Source of the DNA: Plenodomus lindquistii
Lineage: Eukaryota; Ascomycota; Dothideomycetes; Pleosporales; Leptosphaeriaceae
DNA: 64,000 bases
NCBI GenBank assembly: GCA_025504975.1
Contig: JANUWI010000004.1
Coordinates: 744,001-808,000 of the forward strand
Direction: 5' to 3'
Each line of letters starts with the position of its first letter. The first letter of the stretch is position 1. Below are positions 32,020-44,486 of this stretch, one piece after another. Made by a program: the position numbers and the translations under genes. The notes under the pieces are model-generated. The model did not search any database, was not told the origin of the DNA, and saw only the letters and a program-made list of their open reading frames with translations.

Positions 32020-33368
32020 TCAGAAGTATCTGTTGAGCGTTACCGGCTTCTTCTGAGGTTCAGATGAGTTTGGCAGCTTTGCGGTCATCATCAGAGTGCG
32101 AGAGTTATATAGACTAGCCTGCAGACCGTACTGGGCTGCTGTGCCGCTTCGAATATCTAGGTAAGTATAAGCATCGGGCTTGTAGTAAATGGTTCGTGCT
32201 GGATGTAGAAGCCCCATGGCTTCAAGCTCCGCAAGTACACGGGATACGTCCTCTACATTGCGAAAGTCCTACGAGAGTCAAAATCGTCGGTCCCCAAGAC
32301 TAGAACTGTAGACACATACCTTGGTGTATACGCAGATGAGGCGTTCGTCGGCACCGTCATCAGTTGCGACTTTGGCTGTACATCCGAGACGATCATCAAT
32401 TACACCTTGCACGACCTTACTCCAGATGCGATTCACGTCCGTTGACTTTGGGAACAACATCCACTGTAAGCACTAGTCAGCTTCAATTGTCGAAGCTGTC
32501 AAACAACGATTCCAGAATCGTGAGCGGAGTCTTGATTTACCTTTCCAGAGAGTACGTGGTCCGCGACTGCAAGGTCTGCTATACGCTGCTGTAGGTCTTT
32601 GCCCTCCTGAATGAGGGACTTCATGACCATGCCCTTTGGAACACCAGCTCCATTGGCCTGTATTTGCTGTCGCGTCGAGAGAGACTGTTCCAGTAGCTCC
32701 ATTCCGCCATCTGTGAAGTGGTCAACCCTTGGGAACGCTGATTTGTCTCGCGGATCACGATGAGGATTCTCGACCCATATCCATGGGCAAGTAGAGATGG
32801 TTGTTGTATCTGGTGGAAGACGATTCACAAAGTCGTTCACGCTTTCACCCAGCTGCCACGCATCGTGTGATCCTTCACGAAAGTTGAAAAGCTCAAGTCT
32901 TGGTTGTGGTTCTGGCGACGCCTTGCGCTTCAGCTTGGATTGTCTTGCCAAACGTTCCTGTTCCATAGCTTGGCGGTCAATGCCAGACATGCTGAACGGC
33001 TTGCTTCCATTTGATGTTCGTGAATCAGCTGCTTGCCCCGGAGGTGAGGCATGAGTGGAGGCGATGGCAGATTCACCGTCGTCTTTGATCTGTCGCTTTA
33101 GAGCAGCCAGTCTGATGGCATTGGGGTCTTTTTCTTGTGTCGCCCAAAAGGTTCGCGAGTCAAAGTTCGCGCAAAGCGATTGCTGGTGTTCCTGCTCGTC
33201 CTCGCTTCCTGTACCTCGGAATGAGCGAAACACTTTGTCAGACAACATCATCGACCTTGATTGAGATGTACTGGCGATATCTCATCACGGTATATGGCGG
33301 TGCTCACCGTAGAAGCTCGAATCATCAGACACCCAGCCGTCGCCAGCTGCCATGTGCTCCCCCGCCAT
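32020..33368 (-). CDS. DUF1917 (Bles03-like) protein
   Basis: Four exons: 33308-33368, 32541-33208, 32320-32463 and 32020-32268, with introns of 99, 77 and 51 nt, encoding 373 residues. Exon 1 encodes MAGEHMAAGDGWVSDDSSFY. The frame then needs the acceptor at 33209 (GTACAG), which makes the downstream ATGs at about 33,246-33,251 intronic. The core carries FWATQEKDPNAIRLAALKRQ, ISTCPWIWVENPHRD, NRIWSKVVQGV and YTYLDIRSGTAAQYGL, which fit the eukaryotic DUF1917 family; its role is not known. It is divergent from the primase gene, with 260 bp between start codons. Confidence 0.75.
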
Positions 33369-33628
33369 CTTTCAAAGTGCGAGTGCAGAGAAGTCTCATG
33401 CCATTGAAAACAATTGAATAGTGCGTGAAGTGAGGTGAAACATTGCTTGCTGGTCGTTGGTGAAATGACGACAAGTGATTACTACATGGGGAAGGAGGGT
33501 GGGGGACAGGGGTGCCCTGCTCCTACCGCGCGAGAATGTCACGCTAAGCAGCCACTTTACGCGATGGGCCCTCGTTGCGCGTTCAGTATTGTCTGCATGC
33601 GCAACCACACGTAGGCAAAGCACTCGAG

Positions 33629-35196
33629 ATGCCACACTCGATAACACCAGAGCCAACGTCCACGGAAACACCATCACCAGACATGTCGCAGAATGACGGC
33701 ATCAAGGCCGAGCCAGAATCGCAAGATGTTCCCATGGAAGACGCATCAACACCACAACCGGTCGCAGACAAGCCCAAAGTCAACCTAGAGGAGCTGTTCG
33801 ACGATGAGGATTCAGACGGGGAATTTGCCTCCAGCGCACCAGTCGCGACTTCTCAAGAAGAGCCTTCGCAGCCCGCTCCAATGTACGAATACCATACTGC
33901 GAACAACCCTCCAGATATGTACTGACATCCTACAGCAAGATAACCTCCAAATCTTCATTCTCCGACCCGGATATTATGCGTGCCTTCTACCAGCGCATCT
34001 TCCCCTTCCGCCAACTCTTCCAATGGCTTAATCACTCTGCGACACCCTCCCCCGACTTCGCTCACCGAGAATTCGCCTTTACTCTCTCCAACGACGCATA
34101 CCTCCGCTACCAATCCTTCCCCACCGCCGACCTCCTCCGAAAACAATGCATCGCCATGCTGCCCACCCGATTCGAAATTGGCCCCATGTACAGCACCAAC
34201 CCACGCGACCGCAAGACCCTCCGCAAAGCCAGCGCCTTCCGCCCGCTGATGAAAGAGCTGGTCTTCGATATCGACATGACAGACTACGACGACATAAGAA
34301 CATGCTGCACCGGCGCCAGCATCTGCCACAAATGCTGGTCCTTCATCACCATGGCCATCAAAACCCTCGACGTTGCCCTCCGCGAGGACTTTGGCTTCAA
34401 GCACATTCTCTGGGTATACTCCGGTCGTCGCGGCGCCCACGCCTGGGTCTGCGACAAGCGGGCGCGCGAACTCGACGACCAAAAGCGACGCGCCATAGCT
34501 GGCTACTTTGAGCTTCTCAAAGGAGGCGACCAGGGCGGCAAAAAGGTAAACATCCGCCGCCCACTCCACCCACACATCGAACGCAGCCGCCAAATCCTAA
34601 AAGACTACTTCCAAACCAGCATCCTCGCCGAACAAGACCCCTGGGCCACCGACGAGAAAGCCCAACACCTCCTAAGTCTCCTACCGGACCCCACCCTCCG
34701 CGCCGCCCTCCAAAAGAAATGGAGTTCCAGCCCCAACCGCTCCAGCGCAAACAAATGGTCCGACATTGACTCCCTCGCCGAAAGTGGCAATCTTTCAAAA
34801 TCCCCCAAAGACCTCCTCGAAGCAAAACAAGATATTGTTCTCGAATACACATACCCGCGTCTCGACGCCGAAGTCTCCAAGAAACTAAACCATTTGCTCA
34901 AATCTCCGTTTGTCGTGCATCCTGGTACGGGACGCGTCTGTGTGCCGATTGATACGAGACGCGTGGAGGATTTTGATCCCCTGGGTGTCCCGACGGTGAT
35001 GCAGTTGTTGCAGGAGATTGATGAGTGGGAGGGTGGTGGGGAGGGGGACAAGGAGAGGAAGATGCAGGATTGGGAGAAGACGAGTTTGAAGCCGTATGTT
35101 GATTTTTTTAGACGGTTTATTAGCGGGTTAGTGGAGGAGGAGAAGGTGGGGGTTAAGCGGGAGAGGGAGGATGGGGGAGAGGGTATGGAGTTTTGA
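33629..35196 (+). CDS. PRI1: DNA primase small catalytic subunit
   Basis: Exon 1 is 33629-33882, the intron is 33883-33935 (53 nt; donor GTACGA, branch CTGAC, acceptor CTACAG), and exon 2 is 33936-35196, giving 504 residues. The primase fold is clear: FYQRIFPFRQLFQWLNH, the metal-binding acidic motif ELVFDIDMTDYDD, a zinc-binding CCTGASICHKCW, and the nucleotide-binding HILWVYSGRRGAHAWVCD. This subunit synthesises RNA primers in the Pol alpha-primase complex at replication forks in the nucleus. The first 85 residues are acidic and Pro-rich and longer than in yeast. The C-terminal tail (KREREDGGEG) is charged. The shared promoter with the DUF1917 gene contains ACGCGA around 33,559, close to but not a perfect MluI cell-cycle box. 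Confidence 0.93.
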
Positions 35197-35410
35197 GCTG
35201 GGAGTGGGGTGAGATTATGCGTGGGTTGTTGGTGTTGTTGTTCGATTGGATATGCGGTGTTATGTAGATTAACGTTTATGAAGAATTGAGAAGGTGGAAC
35301 AGATTTGTCATACCAATCGTCTGTTACTTAAAACATGAGTGGAAAGCTACGTACTACACCCTTCATTTTTCTTCGTGTAATCATACACCCCACCATGTTC
35401 TGCACACACC

Positions 35411-36474
35411 TTACTTCCTGCTCGCCCTCTGCTCCTTATCCGCCGTCGTCTGACTAATATCCAGACCCAAACCCTTGCTATCCAAGTAGACCTTGTTGTT
35501 CGACTGCTGCAGAATCTGGGCAATGTTCCGCGCATTCTCAAACTCCCTCAGATCAACATAGGACCTCGACTTCTTGATGGCGTCACCAATGAGCTCTGCG
35601 GAGCGGGCCTCACCCTGGGCGCGGACGACGGTGGCTTGTTTTTCCTGGCGGGCTTTGTCGACGACGAAGGCGGCGCGTTGGGCTTCTTGTTGGGCGACTT
35701 GCTTGGCTTCGACTGCGGCGGTGAATTCGGGGGAGAACGCGAGGTGCTGGTGGGGTTGTTAGTTGGCTGTGGGTTGGGGATTGCATGGGGAAGGAGATGA
35801 CGTACAGTAAGGGAAACATCGTCGAGCATGATGTTGAAGCGGGCTGCTCTTCGGACAAGGTTGTCGCGCACCAGTCTACTGACGTTCTCACGCTGCGTGA
35901 TGAGTTGACTGGCGTTGAACTGGGCCACGACGCTCTTGAGCACCTCGTTGACAATGGATGGCAAGACGCGCTCATCGTAGTCTGTGCCGAGCGTCCTGTA
36001 GATCTGAGGGAGGGCATCGACGCGCGGTCTTGAGAGCACACGGCAGGTTATGTTGACCATTTGCAAGTCCTTGGTTCCGGTGAGGGAGGCGACGTTTCGC
36101 GGTTTGGCGCGCACATCGTATGTGATGGGTGTTTCGAACCATGGAATCCGGAAGTGTGTGCCTTCGCTGTAGATTTCCTTTTGCACGCCGCCGACACGGG
36201 TGTATTTGATTGCGCGGTGACCACCGTCCACTGCTGCCTGTCAGTGTCGTTCCCCACCACCACTCAATCTCCAAACTCTTCATGCAGACATGTACGCACC
36301 GTTGAACAGCGCATTGTTCGCAACCCATATGCCGCCTCCGATCAAGACCAGTCCTCCAATGCCACCAAACAGACCCTTGGGCGCGCCACCTCCGCCTCCT
36401 CCGAACCGGGCGCCCCGCTGCGTGAGCTCGTTCTGAATGCGCCTCCAGGCTTCCTTGGGGTCGGGTGCGGACAT
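35411..36474 (-). CDS. PHB2: Prohibitin-2
   Basis: Three exons: 36300-36474, 35806-36230 and 35411-35746, with introns of 69 and 59 nt, encoding 311 residues, the usual length. A Gly-rich N-terminus precedes a membrane segment (LFGGIGGLVLIGGGIWVANN). The SPFH domain follows (VDGGHRAIKYTRVGGVQKE, HFRIPWFETPITYDVRAKPR, ITCRVLSRPRVDALPQIYR), then a long coiled coil (EAKQVAQQEAQRAAFVVDKA) ending in LDISQTTADKEQRASRK. Phb2 assembles with Phb1 into ring complexes in the mitochondrial inner membrane, supporting protein quality control and cristae. The first intron ends in CAGCAG, so either acceptor keeps frame (one Ala more or less). Confidence 0.95.
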
Positions 36475-37175
36475 TGTGTGTGTCGGCGGGTGTGCGGTTT
36501 GGACGTGGGGTCGGCGAGACGTAAAGGCGGCAGCGGATGGAGCTCGGTGGTGAGGTCAACGAGTCAACGACGATGAGAAAATGGTCCGCGGCGAATTACG
36601 CACGGTGCCAAGACATTACAACTACCACTGCGCCTGCACCGCAACTACATTTTCCTTGAATGTGTTCAAACCCTTCATTATAGTTCTTGAGCATGTTTGG
36701 GCGTCTCCACCACTTGCATCAGCCATGATTCCAAACTCGTGTTGTTTCGTCCTAAACGCGCGGGCTGATCTGATAGCAGTGGTGGTTCGCTACCTATCAT
36801 GTGCATTGGCCACCCAATCAGTGTCGTGTGTGTCCTGTAAAGCACAGCTGTCCCCAAGCCCCATTAACATCTCATAACCTTCATATCGGCCCATATAGTG
36901 GCTTGTTTTCCTTTCATCGTACTTGTACTTTTCAGATACCCCGTTGTTTCTTTACCGTATTCCCAAGGCCCTTTGTGCTTGTATCGTGGAGCTGTGCGAC
37001 GCAGGCGGAGCTATCACCCAGCTCAAGGTAGGACAGAAGATGGACAATTCACTCGAACATGAACAATGCTGACCATGGACAAGACGCGAACAGCGCTTCA
37101 CAAGCTTTGGCAAGGCTTCCCCATCGCCATCACCATTTCCAACCCCCCTGAAGACACTCGCGACCCCACTTCACC
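36475..37175. other. Divergent intergenic region PHB2/lectin
   Basis: 701 bp separating divergent genes. Only short chance frames; presumed promoters of both neighbours. Confidence 0.5.
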
Positions 37176-38650
37176 ATGCATCTCAAGTCGCATTCGCTGC
37201 GAACCATTGCTTGGGCCACCCTTGCAATCACCACCGCGCACGCCCAATATCTGATCGACAACCTCAGTTTTGGAGCAAAGTCTGGCGCATACATTTCGCC
37301 CAATCTCCAAACGATACCGCACTTTGTCGTCCAGGGTAGCGAAGACTACGTCCCGCAGATCCTCTCCGACCGCGTCATCCTCACCCCTCCATACCCAGGC
37401 AACAAGCGCGGTTCAATATGGGCGCAGAATCCGCTACACCTCTCTGGCGACTGGACCGCCGAGCTGCACTTCCGCGCAACGGGCATGGAGCGCGGCGGCG
37501 GCAATCTCCAGCTCTGGTACGTCAAGGAGTCGCAGGCGCGCGAGACGCCAGCGAGCTTGTACACTGCGCCCAAGTTTGACGGACTAGTCCTTGTGATAGA
37601 CCAGTACGAGGGTCACGGGGGCTCCGTGCGAGGATTCCTCAACGACGGCGCAATCGACATCAAATCGCACCCTGACCCAGACACACTGGCTTTTGGCAAA
37701 TGCGACTACGCCTACCGCAACCGCGGCGAACTCACGCCCGTCAAACTCCACCACGCAGAGGGCTTCCTCGAAGTCATCGTAGACGGCGCCTCGTGCTTCA
37801 AAACCGACAAGGTCAAGCTGCCCGAGGGCTACTACTTCGGCATCAGCGCCTCCTCCGCCGAAAACCCAGATTCCTTTGAAGTCCACAAATTCCTCCTGTC
37901 AACCACAAAATCCACCACACGTGAAGAACCCAACAAGAACATCCGCTATGCCGACTCGGCACAACAACACCAAGCGCAGCAAAATCTCGCCTCGCAGCAA
38001 GGCCACGAGCAGCAAACCCACCAATCCCAACAGCAAAAGCAACAAACCCCACACCACGGCTCCTCCACCCCGGCCGACATTCCCAAAATGCTCGACGACA
38101 TGGCCGCAGCCAGCATCCGCAGCACCCAAGACCAATTCGCCGACCTCCACAACCGCATTCAAATCATGCACAACCGACTCCTCGACATGATCGACCTGGT
38201 CGAAACCCAAGAAGCAAAATCCCAACAACGTTTCAACGAGCTCATGGCGCGCGTCGTCCCCATTGACGATCGGGGCGCAGCAACCATGCGCAATGTAGAG
38301 AAGGTGGAGCGCACGACGATGCAGATCCTCAGGGATTTGGAGAGTAAGGATTTCAAGGATTTGATGAGTCAGGTGCATAGGGCGATTGAGGGGGGGAATG
38401 AGGGGTTGAGGGTTAGTTTGCCGGGGCAGTTGGGCGATGGTATGTTCTTTTTCTGTTTTCCTTTTTCTTATTCTTCATGTCATGTGATATATGAACAGGA
38501 TTAATGCTAATGTGTGATGCAGTTGTCAAGAGTCATGGACCGAGCATGACGACCTTTTTGTTTATTGCGATTGCGGTGCAGATCATGGTCACGGGGGCGT
38601 ATATTGTGTATAAGAAGAGGAGGGGTGGTGCGCCGAAGAAGTACTTGTAG
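37176..38650 (+). CDS. L-type lectin cargo receptor (Emp47/ERGIC-53-like)
   Basis: Exon 1 is 37176-38439, the intron is 38440-38522 (83 nt), and exon 2 is 38523-38650, giving 463 residues. A signal peptide (about 1-23, ending TTAHA) leads into the leguminous-type lectin domain (about 25-245), with SIWAQNPLHLSGDWTAELHF, NLQLWYVKES and FDGLVLVIDQYEGHGGSVRG. A Gln/His-rich linker (about 265-295) and a coiled coil follow. The single membrane span (TTFLFIAIAVQIMVTGAYIV) is encoded by exon 2. The cytosolic tail ends KKYL, a canonical KKXX signal for retrieval from Golgi to ER. The protein should cycle between ER and Golgi carrying glycoproteins. Type I topology and tail make the assignment firm. 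Confidence 0.92.
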
Positions 38651-38986
38651 CGAGCAGGTTTGTTTGTGTATGTTTGGGAGGCGGTATCTTGTTCATATAC
38701 ATGTCGTTGTACTGGCGAAGGGTAAGCATTTGCGGCACTGTAGATAGAGTAGACCAGCCATTGCTTATTGAGTGAGAAGTTTGTAGCGAATACAACGCGA
38801 GTCTAAATCACGAATCAATATCACAAAGTCTTATTGGCAGAAGAGCAAGAGCAGATATGTGTTGTCCAAGATTTGATTGATTCTAATTCCGACATGTGGT
38901 GAACCTATTCAGTTCCTCCATATTTCCCATTCTGTCGTGATATCGTAAACCGCTCATTCCACGTCCTGTCCGCTGCAGCTGCACGC
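38651..38986. other. Convergent intergenic region
   Basis: 336 bp between convergent genes, 3' untranslated sequence presumed; nothing further seen. Confidence 0.5.
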
Positions 38987-39559
<573 letters not shown>

Positions 39560-40556
39560 GATGGCGACCGTAAACAAGTCTCCTTGTTATCCTTCAGTCG
39601 TCGATGCGAAGTTGTGGGAGAAGAAGTCCCGAAAGTCACCGACGTGGAAAATGTGTGTGGGCGGGGTTACTAAGCGGGTGCTTGGCGCTAGCAGAATCGG
39701 CACTTATGCAGCACCGCCACCACCGCCCTCAGCCGCATTTGTGCTCATCCATGATCTTGTTCTTGTCCTCACATTTTGAGAGGTTGTTTCAACAGCACTT
39801 CACGTGATGATTAATTCTTACGCTTAATTCAATGCGACTCTTCGAATCCCTTCTCTCGAAAAACACCGCACATTGAATAGTGCGCAGCAGCTTCTCGTTA
39901 TCCAAATCAACAATCTCAACACCGTACCAATTCATCCCAAAATGTCCAGAAATTATCCAGATACATAGGGAATGCACAGTGACACAGATCGGAAGTGTAA
40001 CCGGGCCTGACTCTCGCGACCATGGGTGCAGCATCCGAGCATTTCGCCTACAAAATTACTCCACGATGTGCTCTGACGCTAGTAGATCAACACATGCACC
40101 ACGTCAAGTCCAATGCGCAGCGCGGCCACAGGCCTCATTCTCGAGACGCTCCAGATCCATGATAGCCGGAAGACACGGGTGTTCCCGACCAAGAATCCAG
40201 GTTCCAAGTTTAACATGTGGTGATGCATGCAATTCGTGGCCTGAGGTTAGCGTGGCGCTTATCGTTGCGCGGCAACAACGCTGTTGTTTATTTATGCCGG
40301 CCCATATACATCGTCATCTGCACCTATCTTTACATTGAGAGACTCCTCCCTCGCATCCATCCCCACACTCTGCCGAAACTATCATCCACACTTCCCACGA
40401 CTAGTAAACTAGACCACACAACACCACCTACACGCACTATTCACACAGGCTTCGGCCAGAGACTTACTTGAAACAGGCTTCTGGGAGACTGCATCTGTAC
40501 TGAGGAGACCATAAGGATAACGACCGCCCGGCGGAGCGCCGCTTGCTTTGCGTGAG
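39560..40556. other. Divergent intergenic region
   Basis: About 1 kb between the ubiquitin-S27a gene and the zinc-finger gene. No convincing gene; it should contain both promoters and the 5' leader of the zinc-finger gene. Confidence 0.5.
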
Positions 40557-40631
40557 GTATGTCATCAACACCGTCTGGATTGATGCGCGATGCATTGACT
40601 GCAAGACGAGATGAAAACTAACGCATTGCAG
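40557..40631 (+). other. Probable 5'-UTR intron of the Ace2-like gene
   Basis: A 75-nt stretch with GTATGT at its start, AACTAAC near the end and TTGCAG at the close, 65 bp before the start codon. The exon upstream has a stop in the relevant frame, so I place the intron in the leader. Confidence 0.6.
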
Positions 40632-40696
40632 TATCGGACCACATAGGACTTCCCCCATCCTCGAAAACCATATCCGGACTCCCACCTGCATACGAT

Positions 40697-42728
40697 ATGC
40701 TGTCCACGAATATGCCATCCGGCATCGAACGCCGACGAACCCAGCACCGACGACAACTTTCCACACCTGCTGCCTTCGACGCGCAACCAGTACGCCCACA
40801 ACCTGCTAACTCACCACTACGACGACACCAGCGATCCGGCATGAGCCTGGATCTCCGGGGTATTAACCTCGGAGCCACTCATGTCGCGCAACACGCCCAC
40901 TACCCGGAATACACGACACCAGGACCCATCGACACCCGATCCTTCCAGCAGGAGGACAGTACGGTAAGTATTACTAACCTAGGACAAACACCACAGCACT
41001 CTATGCAAGTAGCGCAACCGCACAGCCAGCCCCAGCCGGGCCCCCAGGACGCCTTTTTGCGATCCCCAGTACAGAATTCCCTCTCCTCGCCGCGCACTCC
41101 TCACCAGTCTCTCCGCGCGCAGTCTCCCCAGCAGCCTCCCGTCTCCCCCTCTAAACCCCCTACAGAACAACAATTGAAAGACCTCCGTGAGCACATACAG
41201 TCAGTGTATGGCTCATGTGGGCAAGTCTTCATTAACATCCTACCAACCCCTACTACAACACCACAGAAGCCGTCGCAATTACCGAGCCATGCGCCACTCA
41301 CTGCAATCACACAGCCACCCAGCTTTGCTGACATGGGCGATCTCAACTTCGAGCCTTCATCACGGGCCATGACCTTTGATTTCGAAAACCCAGAGGCCGA
41401 CTTGGGCTACGAGTCTTCTTCATACTACAACTCAGATGCACTATCGCCGTCACCAATGTCATCGCCGACACGGGAAACAAGAAACACGTTCCTCGAAGGC
41501 ATTGAGGAGCATCAGGAGATGGTATTCTCGCAGCCCCCGGCTCTCCTGCCAACACTACAGGCATCAATGTCCATCACTGGTCTTCCGCTTGACATGGAAT
41601 CATATGAGCAATCGCAAATGTACAACGATCTCGATCTCGATGTGGACGCTAGTCTCGAGTTCACCGGCATTGCTCCTGAAGAAGTCCAGCGTTACATCAG
41701 CGAACAAGACCCCGTCACCAGCAAATGGACCTGTCTCTACCTTGATTGCGGCAAGGTTTTTGGTCGTCGTGAGAACATCCGATCCCACGTACAAACACAT
41801 CTTGGCGACCGTCAGTTCAAGTGCAATGGATGTGGCAAGTGCTTCGTTCGCCAGCACGACTTGAAGCGACATGCAAAGATTCACTCTGGCAACAAGCCCT
41901 ACAAGTGCCCCTGCGGCGCGGGATTCGCGCGACAAGACGCGCTTACCCGTCATCGCCAACGCGGAATGTGCGTCGGTGGCTTCGCTGATGCCGTCCGAAG
42001 GCAAGCCAAGCGCGGTCGGCCAAAGAAGAACCGCCCAGAAATGGAGGACCGCATGGACAAGGCCGCTCGCACACGACGCGCATTGGTGTCTGCCGCACCT
42101 TCATCAGCAGGGTCGCCATACTCCGAGGTTCGATCCCCATCGCCGCTCGAAGGTTACAAGCCAGCTCATTCGCAGGATTTGTCCCAGATGATGTCTGATG
42201 CGCAGAGCTTTAACGAGTCCTTGAATGCCTCCAATGATCCTTTTAGGTATGTCTGGTCTCTCGCAATCTTTTCTTGGCCATAACTAACCCTTTTCTAGCT
42301 TTGACACATCGTCAAGTCCTTACGCAGACGACACGCAAATTGTGCAATCGAGTTTTATGACCACGTCCTCATATGCAAGCGACGTCGCATCAATGAACAT
42401 CCTCCAGCAACTCTCGCAGAACTCACACACACCGCCAATGTCACCTGCGGACCAACGCCCCCTCTCCTCAGGATCGAACGCGAATGGGAGTGCGCCAGCA
42501 CAATCAAGTCCATTGAAGGAGTCATTGTCACCATCAAGATCATCGATACAGTCGAATCAGTTTACGACACCTCCAACATCACCAATGGAGTCAAAGGACG
42601 ACTTGAATGAGCTATTTGACATTCTTCCCGAGAATTCGTACTCGCAATTCGATCTGGAGATGAAGGCCATGGGTGACTTTACATCGCTCGACAACTCATC
42701 GTATGACCTTCTGGACTTTACTGTCTGA
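40697..42728 (+). CDS. C2H2 zinc-finger transcription factor, Ace2/Swi5-like
   Basis: Exon 1 is 40697-42246, the intron is 42247-42298 (52 nt, GTATGT, CTAAC, TCTAG), and exon 2 is 42299-42728, giving 659 residues. Two C2H2 fingers, WTCLYLDCGKVFGRRENIRS and QFKCNGCGKCFVRQHDLKRH, are followed by a third, CPCGAGFARQDALTRHRQRG, ending in MC. The RQDALxRHRQRG(M)C ending and the preceding DLKRHxKIH are the signature of yeast Ace2/Swi5, which drive genes for cell separation and the M/G1 transition. A basic patch after the fingers (RRQAKRGRPKKNRP) is a likely nuclear localisation signal and AT-hook-like. The N-terminal half is Gln/Pro/Ser-rich with many SP and TP sites, as expected for a cyclin-dependent kinase target. 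The frame is open to 40,634 upstream of the ATG. Confidence 0.88.
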
Positions 42729-43550
42729 TTACGATATTTTGTATTTGGTACGATTACAGGAGGCAATGTGTGGGACAGGCTGTATGATATTCATGTGCTA
42801 TTTACAGCGTAATGACTGGCGTTATCTACCATCTCCGGCAGATGACAGGACGCGTCGCTTTTGACTTCTCCGGCCCGGTACAGGTACCAACCATGTTTTT
42901 GGAACGAGGCTAGATTTGACGATCAAAAACGATTTTCGCTTCTTGGGTTGCAGACGTGGGATCACGCTCTTTTATTTGGGATGGGTGTGATGTTATCAAG
43001 GCGTTTATGGTGCATTATCTGGTGGCGCGTATTAGCGACGCTGTTACGCCTCTATGAAGGCGAGGCTTTATGTCGCGCACTACTACGTAGAAATACAGTT
43101 TGGTTGACGGTTCATCATTATTGTCTCTTGATATCCCTACTTTCATCAAGTGACTTTGTACAATAAAATTTATCCATAACCTTTGACATGCTGCGAAGAC
43201 ACACACGCGAGCCGTGAGGTGACCGTCAATATTGTAGCACCTTCCTCCAAGCATTGTGTTCAATAAGCCTTCCATGACTTACGAGAAAAACGCTTCCTTA
43301 TAATCCCAGACCGTCTTCACTTTCATGACAACATGAAGGTAGAGCAAACGCTCTGCCCTCTGGTAACGCTAACCTTAGACAGCATATGTTTTTCCTTCAC
43401 CTACTGGCACGAGCTTGCCGGCTGACTCAAAGTGTTTGCATGTTCCATGCGTAGATATTCCTCAGCGCGAGTACCTCCAACGCTCACTACCTCCTTCCCA
43501 CTTCCAACCTCCACCTACATCTCCATTGCCGCTCAACGACACACGCACCC
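42729..43550. other. Intergenic stretch, no gene seen
   Basis: 822 bp between two plus-strand genes. Short frames only; presumed 3' UTR and promoter. Confidence 0.5.
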
Positions 43551-44486
43551 ATGGACGCAACACCACCAACGCAGACCCCGCCCACCAAACGCCGCCTCGG
43601 CCACTTGCTGCATGATACATTCATCCACCTCATCCTGCGCAATGCTCCCCGCCAAATCCTCCAAAACGCAACCAAGCTCTTCACCTCGTTCTCATACCTC
43701 CACCGCGCCTTCTTCATCTTCACCCCCATCCTCTTCGCCATCGCCGAGTATGAACTACCAGGATTCCTCCCCACCATCTACGAACTCCCCATCTGCATGA
43801 CCGCCTACACAATCGCCGGCCTCCTCGTCTTTGCGGGCATCACGGTGTTGAACTGGCTTGAGACCGCTGTCTGGCCCTGGCAGGAATCAGGCTGGGTATG
43901 GCCGTGGGAACGATGGTTCTGGGGCGCCAATCTGACTGACAGTGAGTTCAGTATGAGTACGGTATCACTGCCTGAGATGGAGGGACTGGGAAGTTTACAT
44001 GCGGCGGGTGAGAAAGAGGCGACGGTTCAAGAGGTGGTGAATGCGCAGAGAGACACGACTGTGGAATTCCAAGGCAGTACGAGGGCAAGTAATCAGGATG
44101 AGGCGCCGACCGTTGCATTTCGACCGGCAGGCGTTCGATCCACTCTTTCTCCTCCGGCAACACCGACTTCAACAGCGCGTACGAGCTGGGTCGAGGGAGA
44201 CATTCTCATACCGCCTACACCGCAACTTCCTCACAGCATGCGTTCCGGTTCCATGCTACCTCCTCCTACGCCCGCAGACATCCATCGCAGCGGCCTTCTA
44301 GGCGAGTCGCCCATGCCACCACGGTTCAGCGATTTTGGAGGAGTTCCGTTTGCGAGGCGCGCGGATGCCAAGGCTGCGACGAATGAGTGGATGAGGTCTG
44401 GTGCTACGAAGACAGAGAAGGCGAGGGCGAAGAAGGTTGTGGTTGATATTTGGGAGTTTGAGAGAGAGGAGGAGGGTTCGGTCTGA
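43551..44486 (+). CDS. Predicted membrane protein of unknown function
   Basis: Single-exon gene of 311 residues, ATG at 43551. The N-terminal 30 residues are polar and basic. A hydrophobic hairpin follows (about 50-105) with AFFIFTPILFAIAEYELPGF and MTAYTIAGLLVFAGITVLNW, likely two membrane spans. A Trp-rich juxtamembrane segment (AVWPWQESGWVWPWERWFWG) is unusual and may lie at the membrane interface. The C-terminal half is Ser/Thr/Pro-rich, then turns basic (TEKARAKKVVVDIWEFERE). No family is recognised. The frame, hydrophobic pattern and codon character support a real gene; function unknown. Confidence 0.75.
   Translation: MDATPPTQTPPTKRRLGHLLHDTFIHLILRNAPRQILQNATKLFTSFSYLHRAFFIFTPILFAIAEYELPGFLPTIYELPICMTAYTIAGLLVFAGITVLNWLETAVWPWQESGWVWPWERWFWGANLTDSEFSMSTVSLPEMEGLGSLHAAGEKEATVQEVVNAQRDTTVEFQGSTRASNQDEAPTVAFRPAGVRSTLSPPATPTSTARTSWVEGDILIPPTPQLPHSMRSGSMLPPPTPADIHRSGLLGESPMPPRFSDFGGVPFARRADAKAATNEWMRSGATKTEKARAKKVVVDIWEFEREEEGSV

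Noticed and set aside
31140..32060. Several ORFs of 100-155 codons on both strands
   Set aside because: Mutually overlapping, arbitrary composition, no motif; listed only as a gap.
33209..33251. ATG codons at 33246-33251 as start of the DUF1917 protein
   Set aside because: They fall inside intron 1; the upstream exon (ATG at 33368) joins through the acceptor at 33209 to give the family's expected N-terminus.
42124..42136. B-box-like GGTTCGATCCC inside the zinc-finger gene
   Set aside because: No tRNA stems surround it and it is in frame within coding sequence (EVRSPSP).
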